A stretch of DNA of 64,000 bases from Roseovarius carneus (GCF_020141465.1 NZ_JAHSPD010000001.1:2772374-2836373); one strand, 5' to 3'; positions 27,801 through 40,599 are shown, numbered from the stretch's first letter. Program-made: numbers and translations. Notes: generated from the sequence alone by a model not told the origin.

Positions 27801-28630
27801 TGGCAGGCTTTACCACTTCCGACGGGCTGCGCCTGCATTACACTGACGAGGGCACAGGCGATCCGGTCCTGTGCCTTGCGGGCCTCACGCGCAACAGCGC
27901 AGATTTCAAATTTGTCCTGCCGTTTCTTGCCGGGCACCGCGTCATCCGCATGGATTATCGCGGGCGGGGCCTGTCAGATCATGCGCAAGATTACATGACC
28001 TACTCCATCCCGCAGGAGGCGGCAGATGCCGTGGCCCTTATGGATCATCTGGGGGTGGCACGCGCCACGATCCTCGGCACGTCGCGCGGTGGCCTTATTG
28101 CCATGGTGCTGGCCGCAACTGTGCCGGACCGTCTCAACGGGGCAATCCTCAATGATATCGGCCCCGAGATATCCCCCGAGGGGATGGAGCGGATCATGGA
28201 TTATCTGGGCACACGGCCCCGGTTCGCGGATTACGATTCTGCCGCCACGGGGCTCCGCACCGCTTATGCCACGCAGTTTCCCGGCGTGCCCGAGACACGC
28301 TGGCGCGTGCAGGCCGAGATGATGTGGTGCGAGGCCGAGGATGGTCTTGATCTGCGCTATGATGCCCGCCTGCGGGACGCGATGGTTGCGCAGCGGGATG
28401 CCGGGCCTGCGCCCGATCTCTGGCCGCTTTTTGATACGCTCGCGTCTGGCCCGCTGACCGTGATCCGGGGGGCGAACTCGGACTTGCTGACGGCCCAAAC
28501 CCTCGCCAAAATGCACGCCCGCGCGCCCAGTATGCGCAGCGCCACGGTGCCGGATCGCGGCCATGTCCCGTTTTTGGACGAGGCAGAGGCGCTGGCGGCC
28601 ATCCATGAGCATTTGAAGGATTTTGCATGA
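27800..28630 (+). CDS. Alpha/beta hydrolase
   Basis: 276-residue alpha/beta-fold hydrolase. The nucleophile elbow is LGTSRGGLIAM (Ser near residue 94), the oxyanion strand has LAGLTRNSADF, and the catalytic His sits in VPDRGHVPFLDE near the C-terminus. No signal peptide. Its start overlaps the dehalogenase stop (TAATG) and its stop overlaps the threonine dehydratase start (ATGA), a tight three-gene operon. Ester or lactone hydrolysis is likely, but the substrate is unknown. Confidence 0.88.
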   Translation: MAGFTTSDGLRLHYTDEGTGDPVLCLAGLTRNSADFKFVLPFLAGHRVIRMDYRGRGLSDHAQDYMTYSIPQEAADAVALMDHLGVARATILGTSRGGLIAMVLAATVPDRLNGAILNDIGPEISPEGMERIMDYLGTRPRFADYDSAATGLRTAYATQFPGVPETRWRVQAEMMWCEAEDGLDLRYDARLRDAMVAQRDAGPAPDLWPLFDTLASGPLTVIRGANSDLLTAQTLAKMHARAPSMRSATVPDRGHVPFLDEAEALAAIHEHLKDFA

Positions 28631-29610
28631 ATATCGAGCGTATCCGCGCGGCGGCCACCCGGCTTGCGGGCCATGCCCGGCAAACCCCGCTCCTCGGGTC
28701 GCCCTTTCTGGACGAGATCGCCGGGCGGCGGGTCTTGGTGAAGGCGGAATGTCTGCAACATACCGGCAGTTTCAAATATCGCGGCGGGCGGGCGGCAGTC
28801 TCGGCCCTTGGCTCAGAGGTCCGCGCGCGCGGCGTGCTCGCGTTCTCCTCGGGCAACCATGCCCAAGGTGTGGCGCTGGCGGCCCGCGAAATGGGTGTGC
28901 CTTGCGTGATCATCATGCCGATGGATGCGCCCGCGCTCAAGATTGCCAACACGCGCGCCCTGGGGGCCGAGGTGATCCTTTATGATCGCGCAGGCGGCGA
29001 GAGCCGCGAAGCCTTGGGCGAGGCGGTCCGAACCGAGCGCGGCATGACCCTGATCAAACCTTATGACGAGCCGGAGGTGATCGCGGGCCAAGGCACCACA
29101 GGCCTTGAGATCGCAGCCCAAGCCGCGACGATGGGCATCCGCGCGGCGGAGGTTCTCGCGTGCTGTGGTGGCGGGGGCCTAACCTCCGGGATCGCGATGG
29201 CGCTGGAGGCGGACGCGCCCGAGATGCGTGTGCGACCAGTGGAGCCTGAAGGGTTTGACGACGTGGCCCGCTCGCTTAAATCAGGCCAGATCGAGAGCAA
29301 TGAGGGTCCGGCGAAAGGCCTCTGCGATGCGATCCTGACGCCTGCGCCGGGCGAGATCACATTCCCCATCATGCAGCGCCTCTGCGCGCCGGGGATCGTG
29401 GTGAGCGACGACGAATGCCTGCGCGCCATGGCGCTGGCTTGGGGGCGGCTCAAACTGGTGGTGGAGCCGGGTGGCGCTGCTGCGCTGGCCGGTGCCTTGT
29501 TCCATAACGACAGCTTTGAAGGCGATACCGTGATTGCAACCATCTCTGGCGGCAATGTCGATGCGGATGTGTTCCAGACCGCGCTCACACGCTTCGGCAC
29601 GCTCGTCTAG
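28627..29610 (+). CDS. Threonine/serine dehydratase-like PLP enzyme
   Basis: 327-residue fold-type II PLP enzyme. The Schiff-base Lys50 lies in HTGSFKYRGG, and SSGNHAQGVALAA and the phosphate-binding CCGGGGLTSG (near residue 182) are in place. The C-terminal ACT regulatory domain of biosynthetic IlvA is absent, so this is a catabolic-type threonine/serine dehydratase or a serine racemase-like enzyme; sequence alone does not decide. It overlaps the preceding hydrolase gene by 4 bp. Confidence 0.88.
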   Translation: MNIERIRAAATRLAGHARQTPLLGSPFLDEIAGRRVLVKAECLQHTGSFKYRGGRAAVSALGSEVRARGVLAFSSGNHAQGVALAAREMGVPCVIIMPMDAPALKIANTRALGAEVILYDRAGGESREALGEAVRTERGMTLIKPYDEPEVIAGQGTTGLEIAAQAATMGIRAAEVLACCGGGGLTSGIAMALEADAPEMRVRPVEPEGFDDVARSLKSGQIESNEGPAKGLCDAILTPAPGEITFPIMQRLCAPGIVVSDDECLRAMALAWGRLKLVVEPGGAAALAGALFHNDSFEGDTVIATISGGNVDADVFQTALTRFGTLV

Positions 29611-29722
29611 GGCGCCCCCATGCCTGCGGCGTACCCCCACGTGGACGCCCGCGCCCGGTTGCAAACATCCCCGCCCACCCGCATAACGGGATGAGCGCAG
29701 CCGCGCGCCGCCCGGAGCCTTG

Positions 29723-30928
29723 ATGCAATCCCGCCTGCCCCTCCTCTTTATCCTGATGACTGTGACGATAGATTCCATGGGGATCGGCCTGATCATGCCC
29801 GTGATGCCGGATCTGATAACCGAGGTGAACGGCGGCACATTGGCCAATGCGGCGATCTGGGGCGGGATCCTCTCAGCCAGCTATGCGGTGATGCAATTTG
29901 TCTTCGGGCCAATATTGGGCAGCCTCTCGGATCGCTTTGGGCGGCGCAGGGTGCTGCTCGTGTCGCTTGCGGTGATGACGGTGGATTACGTTGTGATGGC
30001 GCTGGCGGGCTCAATCTGGCTTTTGCTCCTTGGGCGGCTCATTGGCGGGATCACAGCCGCCACGCAGGCCACCGCAGCCGCATACATTGCCGACATCACA
30101 CCCGCCAATGACCGTGGCGCACGCTTTGGCCTCTTAAGTGCGGCGTTTGGGATGGGCTTCATCCTCGGCCCGCTCATCGGCGGCCTGTTGGGGGATCTGG
30201 GCACGCGTGCGCCGTTTTGGGCGGCAGCGGCCCTTGCGGGCGCGAACCTTATATTCGGGATGATCATCCTGCCCGAAACCCTAAAACCTGAGAACCGCCG
30301 CGCCTTCTCGCTTGCCCGCGCCAATCCGCTGGGCGCGCTGCGCAGCGTGCGCAAGCTGCCGGGGCTCGCGCCGCTTTTGGTAGTGCTTTTCCTCTATCAG
30401 GTCTCGTTTCACGTCTACCCGGTGATCTGGTCCTATTTCACCCAAGCACAGTTCAGCTGGGACCCCGGCATGATCGGCCTGTCGCTGGCCGCTTTTGGCG
30501 TCTCTATCGCAATCGTTCAGGCGGGGGTGATCCGCCTCAGCCTGCGCCACTTGGGCGAGGTGGGCACGGTCATCGCAGGGCTTTGCTTTGCGGCGCTGTC
30601 TTTTGTGCTGCTGACGGTTGTGACAAGTGGCGCACTGGCCCTTGCGCTTACGCCCATTGCGGCGCTTGCTGCCATTGCCACACCTGCGCTGCAATCCATC
30701 ATGTCGGCCAAATGCGCCGATGATGCGCAGGGCGAATTGCAAGGCGTGATCGCCTCGGTCAATGCGCTCGCGCTGATCACCTCGCCCTTGTTGATGACAA
30801 GTGTGTTCGCAAAATTCACGAGCCCCGGCACAGCGTATTACCTGCCCGGCGCGCCGTTTCTGGCCTCGGCCGCGCTTTGCGTCTTGGGCCTTGCGCTTTT
30901 CCTGCGGGCGCGGCGGCGCAAGGGCTGA
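29723..30928 (+). CDS. MFS efflux transporter, TCR/Tet family
   Basis: 401-residue inner-membrane antiporter with 12 predicted helices. Motif A is GSLSDRFGRRRVLLVSL after helix 2. The antiporter motif C region is LLSAAFGMGFILGPLIGG. The start MQSRLPLLFILMTVTIDSMGIGL closely resembles TetA-type pumps. Chromosomal TetA-like proteins of this kind export varied drugs or metabolites, so resistance should not be assumed. It stands alone; no TetR gene is adjacent. Confidence 0.88.
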   Translation: MQSRLPLLFILMTVTIDSMGIGLIMPVMPDLITEVNGGTLANAAIWGGILSASYAVMQFVFGPILGSLSDRFGRRRVLLVSLAVMTVDYVVMALAGSIWLLLLGRLIGGITAATQATAAAYIADITPANDRGARFGLLSAAFGMGFILGPLIGGLLGDLGTRAPFWAAAALAGANLIFGMIILPETLKPENRRAFSLARANPLGALRSVRKLPGLAPLLVVLFLYQVSFHVYPVIWSYFTQAQFSWDPGMIGLSLAAFGVSIAIVQAGVIRLSLRHLGEVGTVIAGLCFAALSFVLLTVVTSGALALALTPIAALAAIATPALQSIMSAKCADDAQGELQGVIASVNALALITSPLLMTSVFAKFTSPGTAYYLPGAPFLASAALCVLGLALFLRARRRKG

Positions 30929-31006
30929 GGCGCGGGTCGTCTCAATTCCTCCTTGCAGCGGCGCGCGAATCCGGGTCAGCCTTGGGCAACAGCATACGGA
31001 GACATC

Positions 31007-33840
<2,834 letters not shown>

Positions 33841-33844
<4 letters not shown>

Positions 33845-35070
33845 AACTGCAAGACCTTGATATCATTGTCACTGCACCGCCTGCGCCGGGCTGGGGCGGG
33901 CGCTACTGGATCCTTGTGAAGCTGACCACAGCTTGCGGCATCACCGGCTGGGGCGAGGTCTATGCCGCGTCCGTGGGACCGGAGGCAATGCGCGGTGTGA
34001 TCGCGGATGTGTTCGCGCGCCATATGCAAGGCGAGAGCCCTGAAAATATCGAGCTGATGTTTCGCCGGGCCTATTCTTCGGGCTTCACCCAGCGGCCCGA
34101 CCTGACCGTAATGGGCGCGTTCTCAGGGCTGGAAATTGCCTGCTGGGATATTTTGGGCAAGGCGCGCGACCGGCCCGTCTGGGCGCTTCTGGGGGGCAAG
34201 GTGACGCCCCGCGTGCGCGCCTACAGCTATCTCTACCCCCTGCCCCATCATGATCTGACCGCCTTCTGGTCCTCGCCTGAGATGGCAGCCGAAAGCGCTG
34301 TTGATCTGGTTGCACGCGGCTATACGGCGGTGAAGTTCGACCCCGCAGGCCCTTACACATTGCGCGGCGGCCATAGCCCGGCGCAAAGCGATATCACCCT
34401 CTCGGTGGCCTTCTGCAAGGCGATCCGTGCGGCCGTGGGCGACCGTGCGGACCTGCTCTTTGGCACCCATGGGCAGTTCACCACCCAAGGTGCGATCCGT
34501 ATGGGCAAGGCTATCGCACCTTATGATCCGTTGTGGTTTGAGGAGCCTGTGCCACCTGATAACGTTGGTGCGCTGGCCCGTGTGGGGGCAGCCACGGGCC
34601 TGCCTATCGCGGTGGGAGAGCGCCTGACGACGAAGGCCGAATTCGCACCCGTGTTGCGCGATGGTGGGGCCGCGATCCTGCAACCCGCCCTTGGGCGCGC
34701 GGGCGGCATCTGGGAGATGAAGAAGGTCGCGGCGATTGCCGAAGTCTATAACGCGCAGATGGCCCCGCATCTTTATGCGGGCTCCATGGAGTGGGCCGCG
34801 AACGTGCAGTTCGCCGTCTCCATCCCCAATCTTCTGATGGCCGAGACGATCGAAAGCCCGTTCCATGATGCGCTGATCAAAGGCAGTATCCGTGTCGAGA
34901 ACGGCTATATCGAAGCGCCTGAGGCGCCGGGCCTGGGCATTGACGTGGACGAAGATCTGGCCCGTGCGCATCCCTATACCGGCACGGGTCTGCATCTGGA
35001 AATGACGCAAACACCGTGCAGCTATCACGCGCCCAACGCCTTCACGGGAGGCGCGCCGCCCGAAGAGTGA
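33841..35070 (+). CDS. Mandelate racemase/muconate lactonizing (enolase superfamily) enzyme
   Basis: 409-residue enolase-superfamily protein. It has the N-terminal capping domain, then a barrel with YTAVKFDPAGP, DPLWFEEPVPPDN (metal-binding Glu), IAVGERLTTKAEF and IAPHLYAGSMEW with a C-terminal His. Where most members have an Asp metal ligand at the end of the third strand, I read LLFGTHGQF, so the ligand set is atypical. It is coupled by an ATGA overlap to the HD oxygenase. It may be an acid-sugar dehydratase or cycloisomerase; how that fits a phosphonate operon is unclear. Confidence 0.8.
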
Positions 35071-35096
35071 TCTAGGGTCGTTTGGAAAGAATGCCC

Positions 35097-36026
35097 TTAG
35101 GGCAGAAGGCCCAGCCAGACCCAAGCGCTCAGCACCGAGAGCGCTGTGCCGATCAGCACCGCCGAGGCCGCTACCCGCCGCGCTGCGCCATACATATTGG
35201 CGAAGATATAGGCATTCACCCCCGGTGACATGGCCGCGGTGATCACGGCCGAGCGCATGGCGGCATCGCTCACTTCAAGCGCCCCTCCGAGGGTCAGTGT
35301 GATCGCCGGATGCGCCACGAGTGCCACCGCGCAGACATAGAGGATGACGCGCAGGTCGCCCTCGGGACGGTAGCGCACCAGCACCCCCCCAAGGCCAAAG
35401 AGCGCCGCCGGAAGAGCCGCCGCCGCCAAAAGCGTGAACCCGTCGCGCAGAAACTCCGGCAAGGGCAGCCCGCTGAGGTTCACCATAAGGCCAAGCACGA
35501 TACCGATGATCAGCGCGTTAGAGAACATCGCCTTGAGCACTTTTACCGCCACCTGTCCGCCGGGCGCGCCGCGCGCGCGGGCAAGCTCCATCGCGGTGAT
35601 GCCAACGCCATAGCAAAACGGCGAATGGAGCGCGATGATGGCGAAGTTCGCACTCAGCGCGTCTGCCCCATAAGCCCGCTCGGTCAGGGGCAGGCCCAAG
35701 AGAACCGAGTTGGAGAAGAGGCAACAAAACCCGATGGCGATGGAATCCTCCCATCCGCGCCCAAAGATAAAGCGCGCACCAAGAAGGCCCAAACAGAAAC
35801 CGCCAAACGCACCTGTGTAAAAGGCGGTGAGCAAGCGCCAGTCAAAGACCTGCCCCAGATCAAGCCGGGTGAGTGCGAGAAAAAGCAGGCAGGGGATCGC
35901 GAAATTCTGCGTAAACCGCATGAGCCCATCGACGCCCGCCTCGCTGAACCAGCCCTTCCAGACTGCGAGGTAGCCCGCGCCGATCACGACGAAAACCGGC
36001 AAGATGACGTCCAGAAGCGCTTGCAT
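35097..36026 (-). CDS. AEC-family transporter (auxin efflux carrier type)
   Basis: 309-residue inner-membrane carrier with about ten helices starting MQALLDVILPVFVVIGAGYL. The fold repeats are visible as two hydrophobic halves split by a polar loop near residue 160 (ARARGAPGGQVAVKV). Family members move malonate, malate or other organic anions. It converges with the plus-strand operon that ends 26 bp away and lies 5 bp after the MBL hydrolase gene, so it is probably the last gene of the minus-strand operon. Substrate not predictable. Confidence 0.85.
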   Translation of the reverse strand: MQALLDVILPVFVVIGAGYLAVWKGWFSEAGVDGLMRFTQNFAIPCLLFLALTRLDLGQVFDWRLLTAFYTGAFGGFCLGLLGARFIFGRGWEDSIAIGFCCLFSNSVLLGLPLTERAYGADALSANFAIIALHSPFCYGVGITAMELARARGAPGGQVAVKVLKAMFSNALIIGIVLGLMVNLSGLPLPEFLRDGFTLLAAAALPAALFGLGGVLVRYRPEGDLRVILYVCAVALVAHPAITLTLGGALEVSDAAMRSAVITAAMSPGVNAYIFANMYGAARRVAASAVLIGTALSVLSAWVWLGLLP

Positions 36027-36031
36027 AGGGG

Positions 36032-36844
36032 TTAGAGTGCCACCCGCAGCACCATGCCGTCATAGGCCGGGCGCACGGTCTCGGGCAGTTCGGCCTCCAG
36101 CGTGCGATAATCCATATCCACATGCATATTGGTCAGCACGGCCGCTTTGGGAGCGGCGCGCGCGATCCATTCCAGCGTGCGCTCCAGATGCGCGTGGCTG
36201 GGATGTGGCGTGCGGCGCAGAGCGTCAACGATCCACGTATCCAGCCCGTCGAGAACCGGCCAGACATCCTCGGGAATTTCCGCCGCATCAGGCAGATAGG
36301 CGATATCGCCCACGCGAAAGCCAAGCGCGTCGATTGAACCGTGATTGACCTCAAAAGGCGTCAGCACAATCGCCCCGCCTGCGCCCTCAATCGTTACGTC
36401 GCCGTTGATCGTATGCATGTTGAGAATTGGCGGATAGGGTGAGCCTTCGGGCTGCACAAACGCATATCCAAAGCTGGAAAAGAGCTTGTTCTGCGTATCG
36501 CCATCGGCCCAGACAGGCAGCCGCTCGCGCCGGTTGAAGACGACCATGCGCAGATCATCCAACCCGTGGACATGGTCCGCATGCCCATGCGTGAAGAGCA
36601 CCGCATCCAGCGTGCCGACCCCTGCGGTCAAAAGCTGTTGGCGCATATCGGGCGAGGTGTCGATCAACACGCGAGTGATGCCGCCCGGCCCTTCTTGCTC
36701 GATCATCATGGAGCAGCGCAGGCGACGATTGCGCGGCTCATTCGGGTCGCAATCGCCCCAAAGCCCGCCAAGGCGCGGAACGCCGCCCGACGAGCCGCAG
36801 CCAAGTATAGTGAAGCGGCGCTCAGAGACTGCATTGGACGTCAT
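36032..36844 (-). CDS. MBL-fold metallo-hydrolase (PhnP-like)
   Basis: 270-residue metallo-beta-lactamase-fold phosphodiesterase. Metal motif FTHGHADHVHGLDDLR lies near residue 85, with a later LPDAAEIP, NMHVDMDY and C-terminal Asp-containing strand. The opening ILGCGSSGGVPRLGG is typical of the PhnP-type cyclic phosphodiesterase group found next to tatD in Rhodobacterales. The start overlaps the tatD stop by 4 bp. The resemblance to PhnP need not mean phosphonate use here, since the gene travels with tatD and holB. Confidence 0.85.
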   Translation of the reverse strand: MTSNAVSERRFTILGCGSSGGVPRLGGLWGDCDPNEPRNRRLRCSMMIEQEGPGGITRVLIDTSPDMRQQLLTAGVGTLDAVLFTHGHADHVHGLDDLRMVVFNRRERLPVWADGDTQNKLFSSFGYAFVQPEGSPYPPILNMHTINGDVTIEGAGGAIVLTPFEVNHGSIDALGFRVGDIAYLPDAAEIPEDVWPVLDGLDTWIVDALRRTPHPSHAHLERTLEWIARAAPKAAVLTNMHVDMDYRTLEAELPETVRPAYDGMVLRVAL

Positions 36845-37638
36845 GATGCCCCCTCATAGGCCGCAGCCTTCCAAAAAAGCCGGTCAAAATTTGCCTGCGT
36901 CTGGGCTGCGAAATCAGCCCAGTCCATGCCGAACACGTCGGCCCCTTTTTGCGCGGTATGAACCGTATAAGCAGGCTCGTTGCGCTTGCCGCGATAGGGG
37001 GGCGGCGCAAGGTAGGGCGCGTCGGTCTCCACCAAGATGCGCTCCACCGGGGCGGCGGCGAAAATCTCGCGCAGCTCTGCGGATTTGGGGAAGGTGGCGA
37101 TACCCGACATCGACAGATAAAACCCAAGGTCCAGCGCCGCCTCCGCCAATGCGGGCGAGGACGAAAAACAGTGCATGACGCAAGAAAACGCGCCCGCCGC
37201 ATGCTCCTCACGCAGGATCTTTGCCATATCGTCATCGGCGGCGCGGGCATGGATGATCAAAGGCAGGCCCGTCCGGCGCGCGGCCTCGATATGCACAAGC
37301 AGGCTTTCACGCTGCACGGCGGCGCTCTCGGCGGTATAGTGGTAATCAAGCCCCGTCTCGCCAATGCCGACAAATTTGGGATGCGCGGCCAAGGTCACAA
37401 GCGCCTCCAGCGCCACAACACCCTCGTCTGCCACGCTCATAGGGTGGGTGCCTGCGGCATAGAACACAGGGCCATGCGCCTCGGCAATCGCACGCACCTG
37501 AGGCTCGCAGCGCAGCTTGGTGCAGATCGTGACCATCCGCGTGACGCCTGCGTCTACGGCGCGTGTCACCACGGCTGGAAGCTCCTCTGCGAAATCGGGG
37601 AAATCAAGGTGGCAATGGCTGTCTGTGATCTGGATCAT
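36841..37638 (-). CDS. TatD-family metal-dependent hydrolase (DNase)
   Basis: 265-residue TIM-barrel deoxyribonuclease. Metal ligands: His-x-His in ITDSHCHLDF at the N-terminus, Glu in GIGETGLDYHY near residue 97, His in LIIHARAAD and in VMHCFSS, and Asp in LVETDAPYLAPP. ATG 37638 is preferred because family members begin right at the SHCHLD strand; ATG 37647 is also in frame. It lies in the conserved tmk-holB-tatD-MBL gene run, linked by a 4-bp overlap to the next gene. Confidence 0.92.
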   Translation of the reverse strand: MIQITDSHCHLDFPDFAEELPAVVTRAVDAGVTRMVTICTKLRCEPQVRAIAEAHGPVFYAAGTHPMSVADEGVVALEALVTLAAHPKFVGIGETGLDYHYTAESAAVQRESLLVHIEAARRTGLPLIIHARAADDDMAKILREEHAAGAFSCVMHCFSSSPALAEAALDLGFYLSMSGIATFPKSAELREIFAAAPVERILVETDAPYLAPPPYRGKRNEPAYTVHTAQKGADVFGMDWADFAAQTQANFDRLFWKAAAYEGAS

Positions 37639-37673
37639 GTCGCGCATATTGGCCCCGCCAGCATGGGGCAGGA

Positions 37674-38795
37674 TCAGCCCGCCGCCGTCTTTTGAATGTT
37701 GAATACGGTATCTAGGACGAGGGCCGCAGGGTCAAGGTTCACCGCCCTGCCGCGACGCACACGCGCCAGCGTATCGGCACCACAATCGGCATAGGCGCGC
37801 GCCTCGGCCACACTCGGTGCGATGCGTGCGAGCAACGCCGCCTCGCCCGGTGCCGCCTCGGGGCTGGGGGGGGTGCCCGTTGTACCCGTGCGCGCGGCGC
37901 GGGCCAGAAAGAGATCAATCAGCGCGATCAGCAGGTCGAGCTTTTGCTCTGCGCCACGCCCTGCCGCCGCATTGGCCAGCGCCAACGCGCGGGGCCGATC
38001 AATCTGCGGCAATTGCGCAAAGAGGCCAATGATCTCGGCGTAGATCTCAAGCCCGCCTTGGAGCGTCATCTGCACCGCCGTGCCGACCGAGCCATCCGCC
38101 AGAACGGCAAGCGCCTCTTGCGCCGCACGAGTCTCTGGCAAAGCGACCTCGGCCTGAGCCAGTGCGGCGGCCATATCATCGGCCCCGAGGGGGGCAAGGC
38201 GCAACACCCGGCAGCGCGAGCGGATCGTGGGCAAGAGCCCTGAGGGCTGGTGCGAGATCAGCAGCAAAGTTGTGCGCGCAGGCGGCTCTTCCAACATTTT
38301 CAGAAGCGCGTTGGCAGCTTGGGTGTTCATTTCATCGGCGGCGTCGATGATCACCACGCGGCGGCCCCCATCGGCGGCGCTGAGATGCAGGAACTGCCCC
38401 AATGCGCGCACGTCATCGGCCACGATCTGATCACGCAGCCGCCCGGTTTTATCGTTCACACTCCGGCGGATGTGGAAAAGGCCAGGTTCCGCCCCGGCGG
38501 CCACACGGCGCGCGACCGGATGCTCGGGGTCCACCCCGAGCGACGTGTGCACGGGCGCGTCAAACATGCCGCCCGTCTCATCCATTGGCGTGGCCAGCAA
38601 AAACCGCGTGATACGCCATGCGAGCGTCGCCTTGCCCACGCCACGCGGTCCAGTGATCAGCCACGCGTGGTGCAACCGCTCGGCGCCGTAAGCCTCAAGG
38701 AAGGCCGCCTCGTGCGCGTCCTGCCCGATCAGGCGGGGCGTGTCGCGCGGATGGGGCGCGCCTTCAAGGCGGTCCGGCTCAGGCGCGTCGCTCAT
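37674..38795 (-). CDS. holB: DNA polymerase III subunit delta'
   Basis: 373-residue clamp-loader subunit. N-terminal RARL-IGQDAHEAAFLEAY and the modified Walker A GPRGVGKATLAWR lie near residue 55. The sensor-type region VVIIDAADEMNTQAANALLKMLEEPP near residue 165 (read as two adjacent blocks) and a following S-x-R motif in LLPTIRSRCRVLRL complete the AAA+ core. No zinc-binding Cys cluster is seen, which is common for delta' in this group. It overlaps tmk by 4 bp. Confidence 0.93.
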   Translation of the reverse strand: MSDAPEPDRLEGAPHPRDTPRLIGQDAHEAAFLEAYGAERLHHAWLITGPRGVGKATLAWRITRFLLATPMDETGGMFDAPVHTSLGVDPEHPVARRVAAGAEPGLFHIRRSVNDKTGRLRDQIVADDVRALGQFLHLSAADGGRRVVIIDAADEMNTQAANALLKMLEEPPARTTLLLISHQPSGLLPTIRSRCRVLRLAPLGADDMAAALAQAEVALPETRAAQEALAVLADGSVGTAVQMTLQGGLEIYAEIIGLFAQLPQIDRPRALALANAAAGRGAEQKLDLLIALIDLFLARAARTGTTGTPPSPEAAPGEAALLARIAPSVAEARAYADCGADTLARVRRGRAVNLDPAALVLDTVFNIQKTAAG

Positions 38796-39433
38796 ATCCC
38801 GCGCGCCTTCAAGGCTTTGCGCACACGGGCGGCCACATCTGCCTCGGAGCCAGTGCCGTCCACAACCTCAAAGCGCGGATGGGCGCGGGCAAGCTCAAGA
38901 AACCCGGCGCGCAGCCGCTCTTGCAGGCCCAGCCCAAAAGACTCAAACCGCTCCTCCCCGGCCCCGCGCCCAAGGGCGCGTTCCAGACCCGCCTTGGGAT
39001 CAATGTCGATCAAAACGGTCACATCCGGCTCTTGCCCGATCATCAGATCATGGAGCGCATCGACCTGCGCGCGGATATCTTCGCCACGCAAGCCCTGATA
39101 CATCCGCGTGCTGTCGGCAAACCGGTCACAAATCACCACCTGCCCCGCTGCCAGAGCGGGCTGGATCGTGCGCTCCAGATGGTCGTGCCGCGCGGCGGTA
39201 AAAAGAAGAAGCTCCGTCTCGGGCGACCAACGGTCGGCGGCCCCCTCAAGCACCAATGCGCGGATCTCTTCCGCACCCGAACTGCCCCCCGGCTCACGCG
39301 TGAGGATCGTGGCGCGCCCCTCGGCCTCAAGCGCCGCGTGGAGACGGCGCGCTTGGGTGGATTTACCGGAGCCGTCGATACCCTCAAAGGAAATGAACAC
39401 GCCCGATTTAGGATCAGCCGCAGGCGAAGACAC
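38792..39433 (-). CDS. tmk: Thymidylate kinase
   Basis: 213-residue dTMP kinase. P-loop FEGIDGSGKSTQARRL near residue 15, the DR motif in CDRFADSTRMYQGLRG near residue 95, and a lid region DPKAGLERALGRGAGEERFES. I chose GTG 39433 because the family starts about 10 residues before the P-loop and this start is adjacent to the end of the upstream carboxypeptidase gene. The much longer open frame to 39805 is only the shadow of that gene. Confidence 0.95.
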   Translation of the reverse strand: MSSPAADPKSGVFISFEGIDGSGKSTQARRLHAALEAEGRATILTREPGGSSGAEEIRALVLEGAADRWSPETELLLFTAARHDHLERTIQPALAAGQVVICDRFADSTRMYQGLRGEDIRAQVDALHDLMIGQEPDVTVLIDIDPKAGLERALGRGAGEERFESFGLGLQERLRAGFLELARAHPRFEVVDGTGSEADVAARVRKALKARGI

Positions 39434-39435
39434 TG

Positions 39436-40599
39436 TCAAAGCGCGCCCTCGGGCCCCTGTTGCAGCCGCTTGAGCAGAAGGTTGGACACGGTTTTGAGCC
39501 GTACACCAAATCCGCCCCGCGCTACATCCGTGCCCGCCAGAAGCGGCACGCGCGCCTCGGGCAGACCTTCCGGACGGATCACCAATTCCGCCAGACGGTC
39601 GCCCGCCGCAATGGGGGCCTCGAACGGCCCGGCATAGATCACCTCGGCCTGCACAGTCTCTCCGCCCAGCACAGGCAAAAGCATGGTCACATCCTGCGCC
39701 GCCACAAGCGGCACCTGCGTTTTTTCTCCCATCCACACATCGGCGCGGGCAAGCTCCGCACCGCTTGTTATCAGCCGGTTCTCGGTGAATTGGCGAAAGG
39801 CCCAAGACACAATCGCCTCGGCCTCGCGCGCGCGGCCTGCTGCCGTCTCAATGCCGGAGATCACGAAAATCACCCGCCGCCCGTCCTGCGCCGCCGAGCC
39901 GACAAGGCCGAAGCCCGCCTCGCGCGTGTGCCCCGTCTTGAGCCCGTCCGCGCCGATGTTCAAACCCAAGAGCGGATTGCGGTTACGCGTATTTTGCGGC
40001 GCGCGCCCGTCAAAGGCGAACTCCGTCTCGGCGAACATCGGGTAATATTCGGGAAAGTCCTCAATGATCCGGCGCGCCAGCAAGGCCAGATCACGCATGC
40101 TCATCCGGTGGCCCGCTTCGGGCCATCCGCTGGAATTGGTGAAGACGGAGCTTGTCATCCCCATCTGCTGCGCGCGCTGGGTTGAGAGGCGCGCAAAGCC
40201 CGCCTCGGTTCCATCAGGGCTCAGCGCCTCGGCCAAAACCACGCAAGCGTCATTGCCGGACAGCACGATAATGCCGCGCAGAAGATCCTCGACGCTGACC
40301 CGGTCGGTGGTGTCGAGAAACATGGTCGAGCCGCCAAAACTCATCGCGTGCTCAGATACCGGCAGCTTCTCATCAAGGCTGAGCCGCCCATCGCGGATCG
40401 CCTCAAACGTCACATAAAGCGTCATGAGCTTGGACATGGACGCAGGCGGCAAAGGCACATCCGCGTTCTTGTTGAGAAGCACTGTGCCCGTACCAACATC
40501 CATCACAAAGGCCGAGCCTGCCTCTGTCTCAAACGCCTGGGCCGGGGCGGCGCTGGCGAGGATCAATGCGGCAAGACCCGCTTTCAAAGTGCGGAACAT
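39436..40599 (-). CDS. D-alanyl-D-alanine carboxypeptidase (PBP5/6 type)
   Basis: 387-residue periplasmic penicillin-binding protein that trims peptidoglycan stem peptides. Signal peptide MFRTLKAGLAALILASAAPAQAF is read in two parts. Catalytic motifs are SMSKL (Ser-x-x-Lys near residue 57), SGN (near 117) and KTG (near 220), and a C-terminal beta domain ends in an amphipathic anchor NLLLKRLQQ. GGGAG upstream favours ATG 40599 over 40617. It lies between a SPOR lipoprotein gene and tmk. Confidence 0.94.
   Translation of the reverse strand: MFRTLKAGLAALILASAAPAQAFETEAGSAFVMDVGTGTVLLNKNADVPLPPASMSKLMTLYVTFEAIRDGRLSLDEKLPVSEHAMSFGGSTMFLDTTDRVSVEDLLRGIIVLSGNDACVVLAEALSPDGTEAGFARLSTQRAQQMGMTSSVFTNSSGWPEAGHRMSMRDLALLARRIIEDFPEYYPMFAETEFAFDGRAPQNTRNRNPLLGLNIGADGLKTGHTREAGFGLVGSAAQDGRRVIFVISGIETAAGRAREAEAIVSWAFRQFTENRLITSGAELARADVWMGEKTQVPLVAAQDVTMLLPVLGGETVQAEVIYAGPFEAPIAAGDRLAELVIRPEGLPEARVPLLAGTDVARGGFGVRLKTVSNLLLKRLQQGPEGAL

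Noticed and set aside
29723-30928. Calling the MFS pump a tetracycline resistance gene
   Set aside because: Only general TetA-like motifs are visible and no TetR is adjacent; chromosomal members of this family have varied substrates.
39434-39805. Long N-terminal extension of thymidylate kinase
   Set aside because: It is the shadow of the carboxypeptidase gene. The Arg/Cys-rich translation is not protein-like and the P-loop should lie near the N-terminus.
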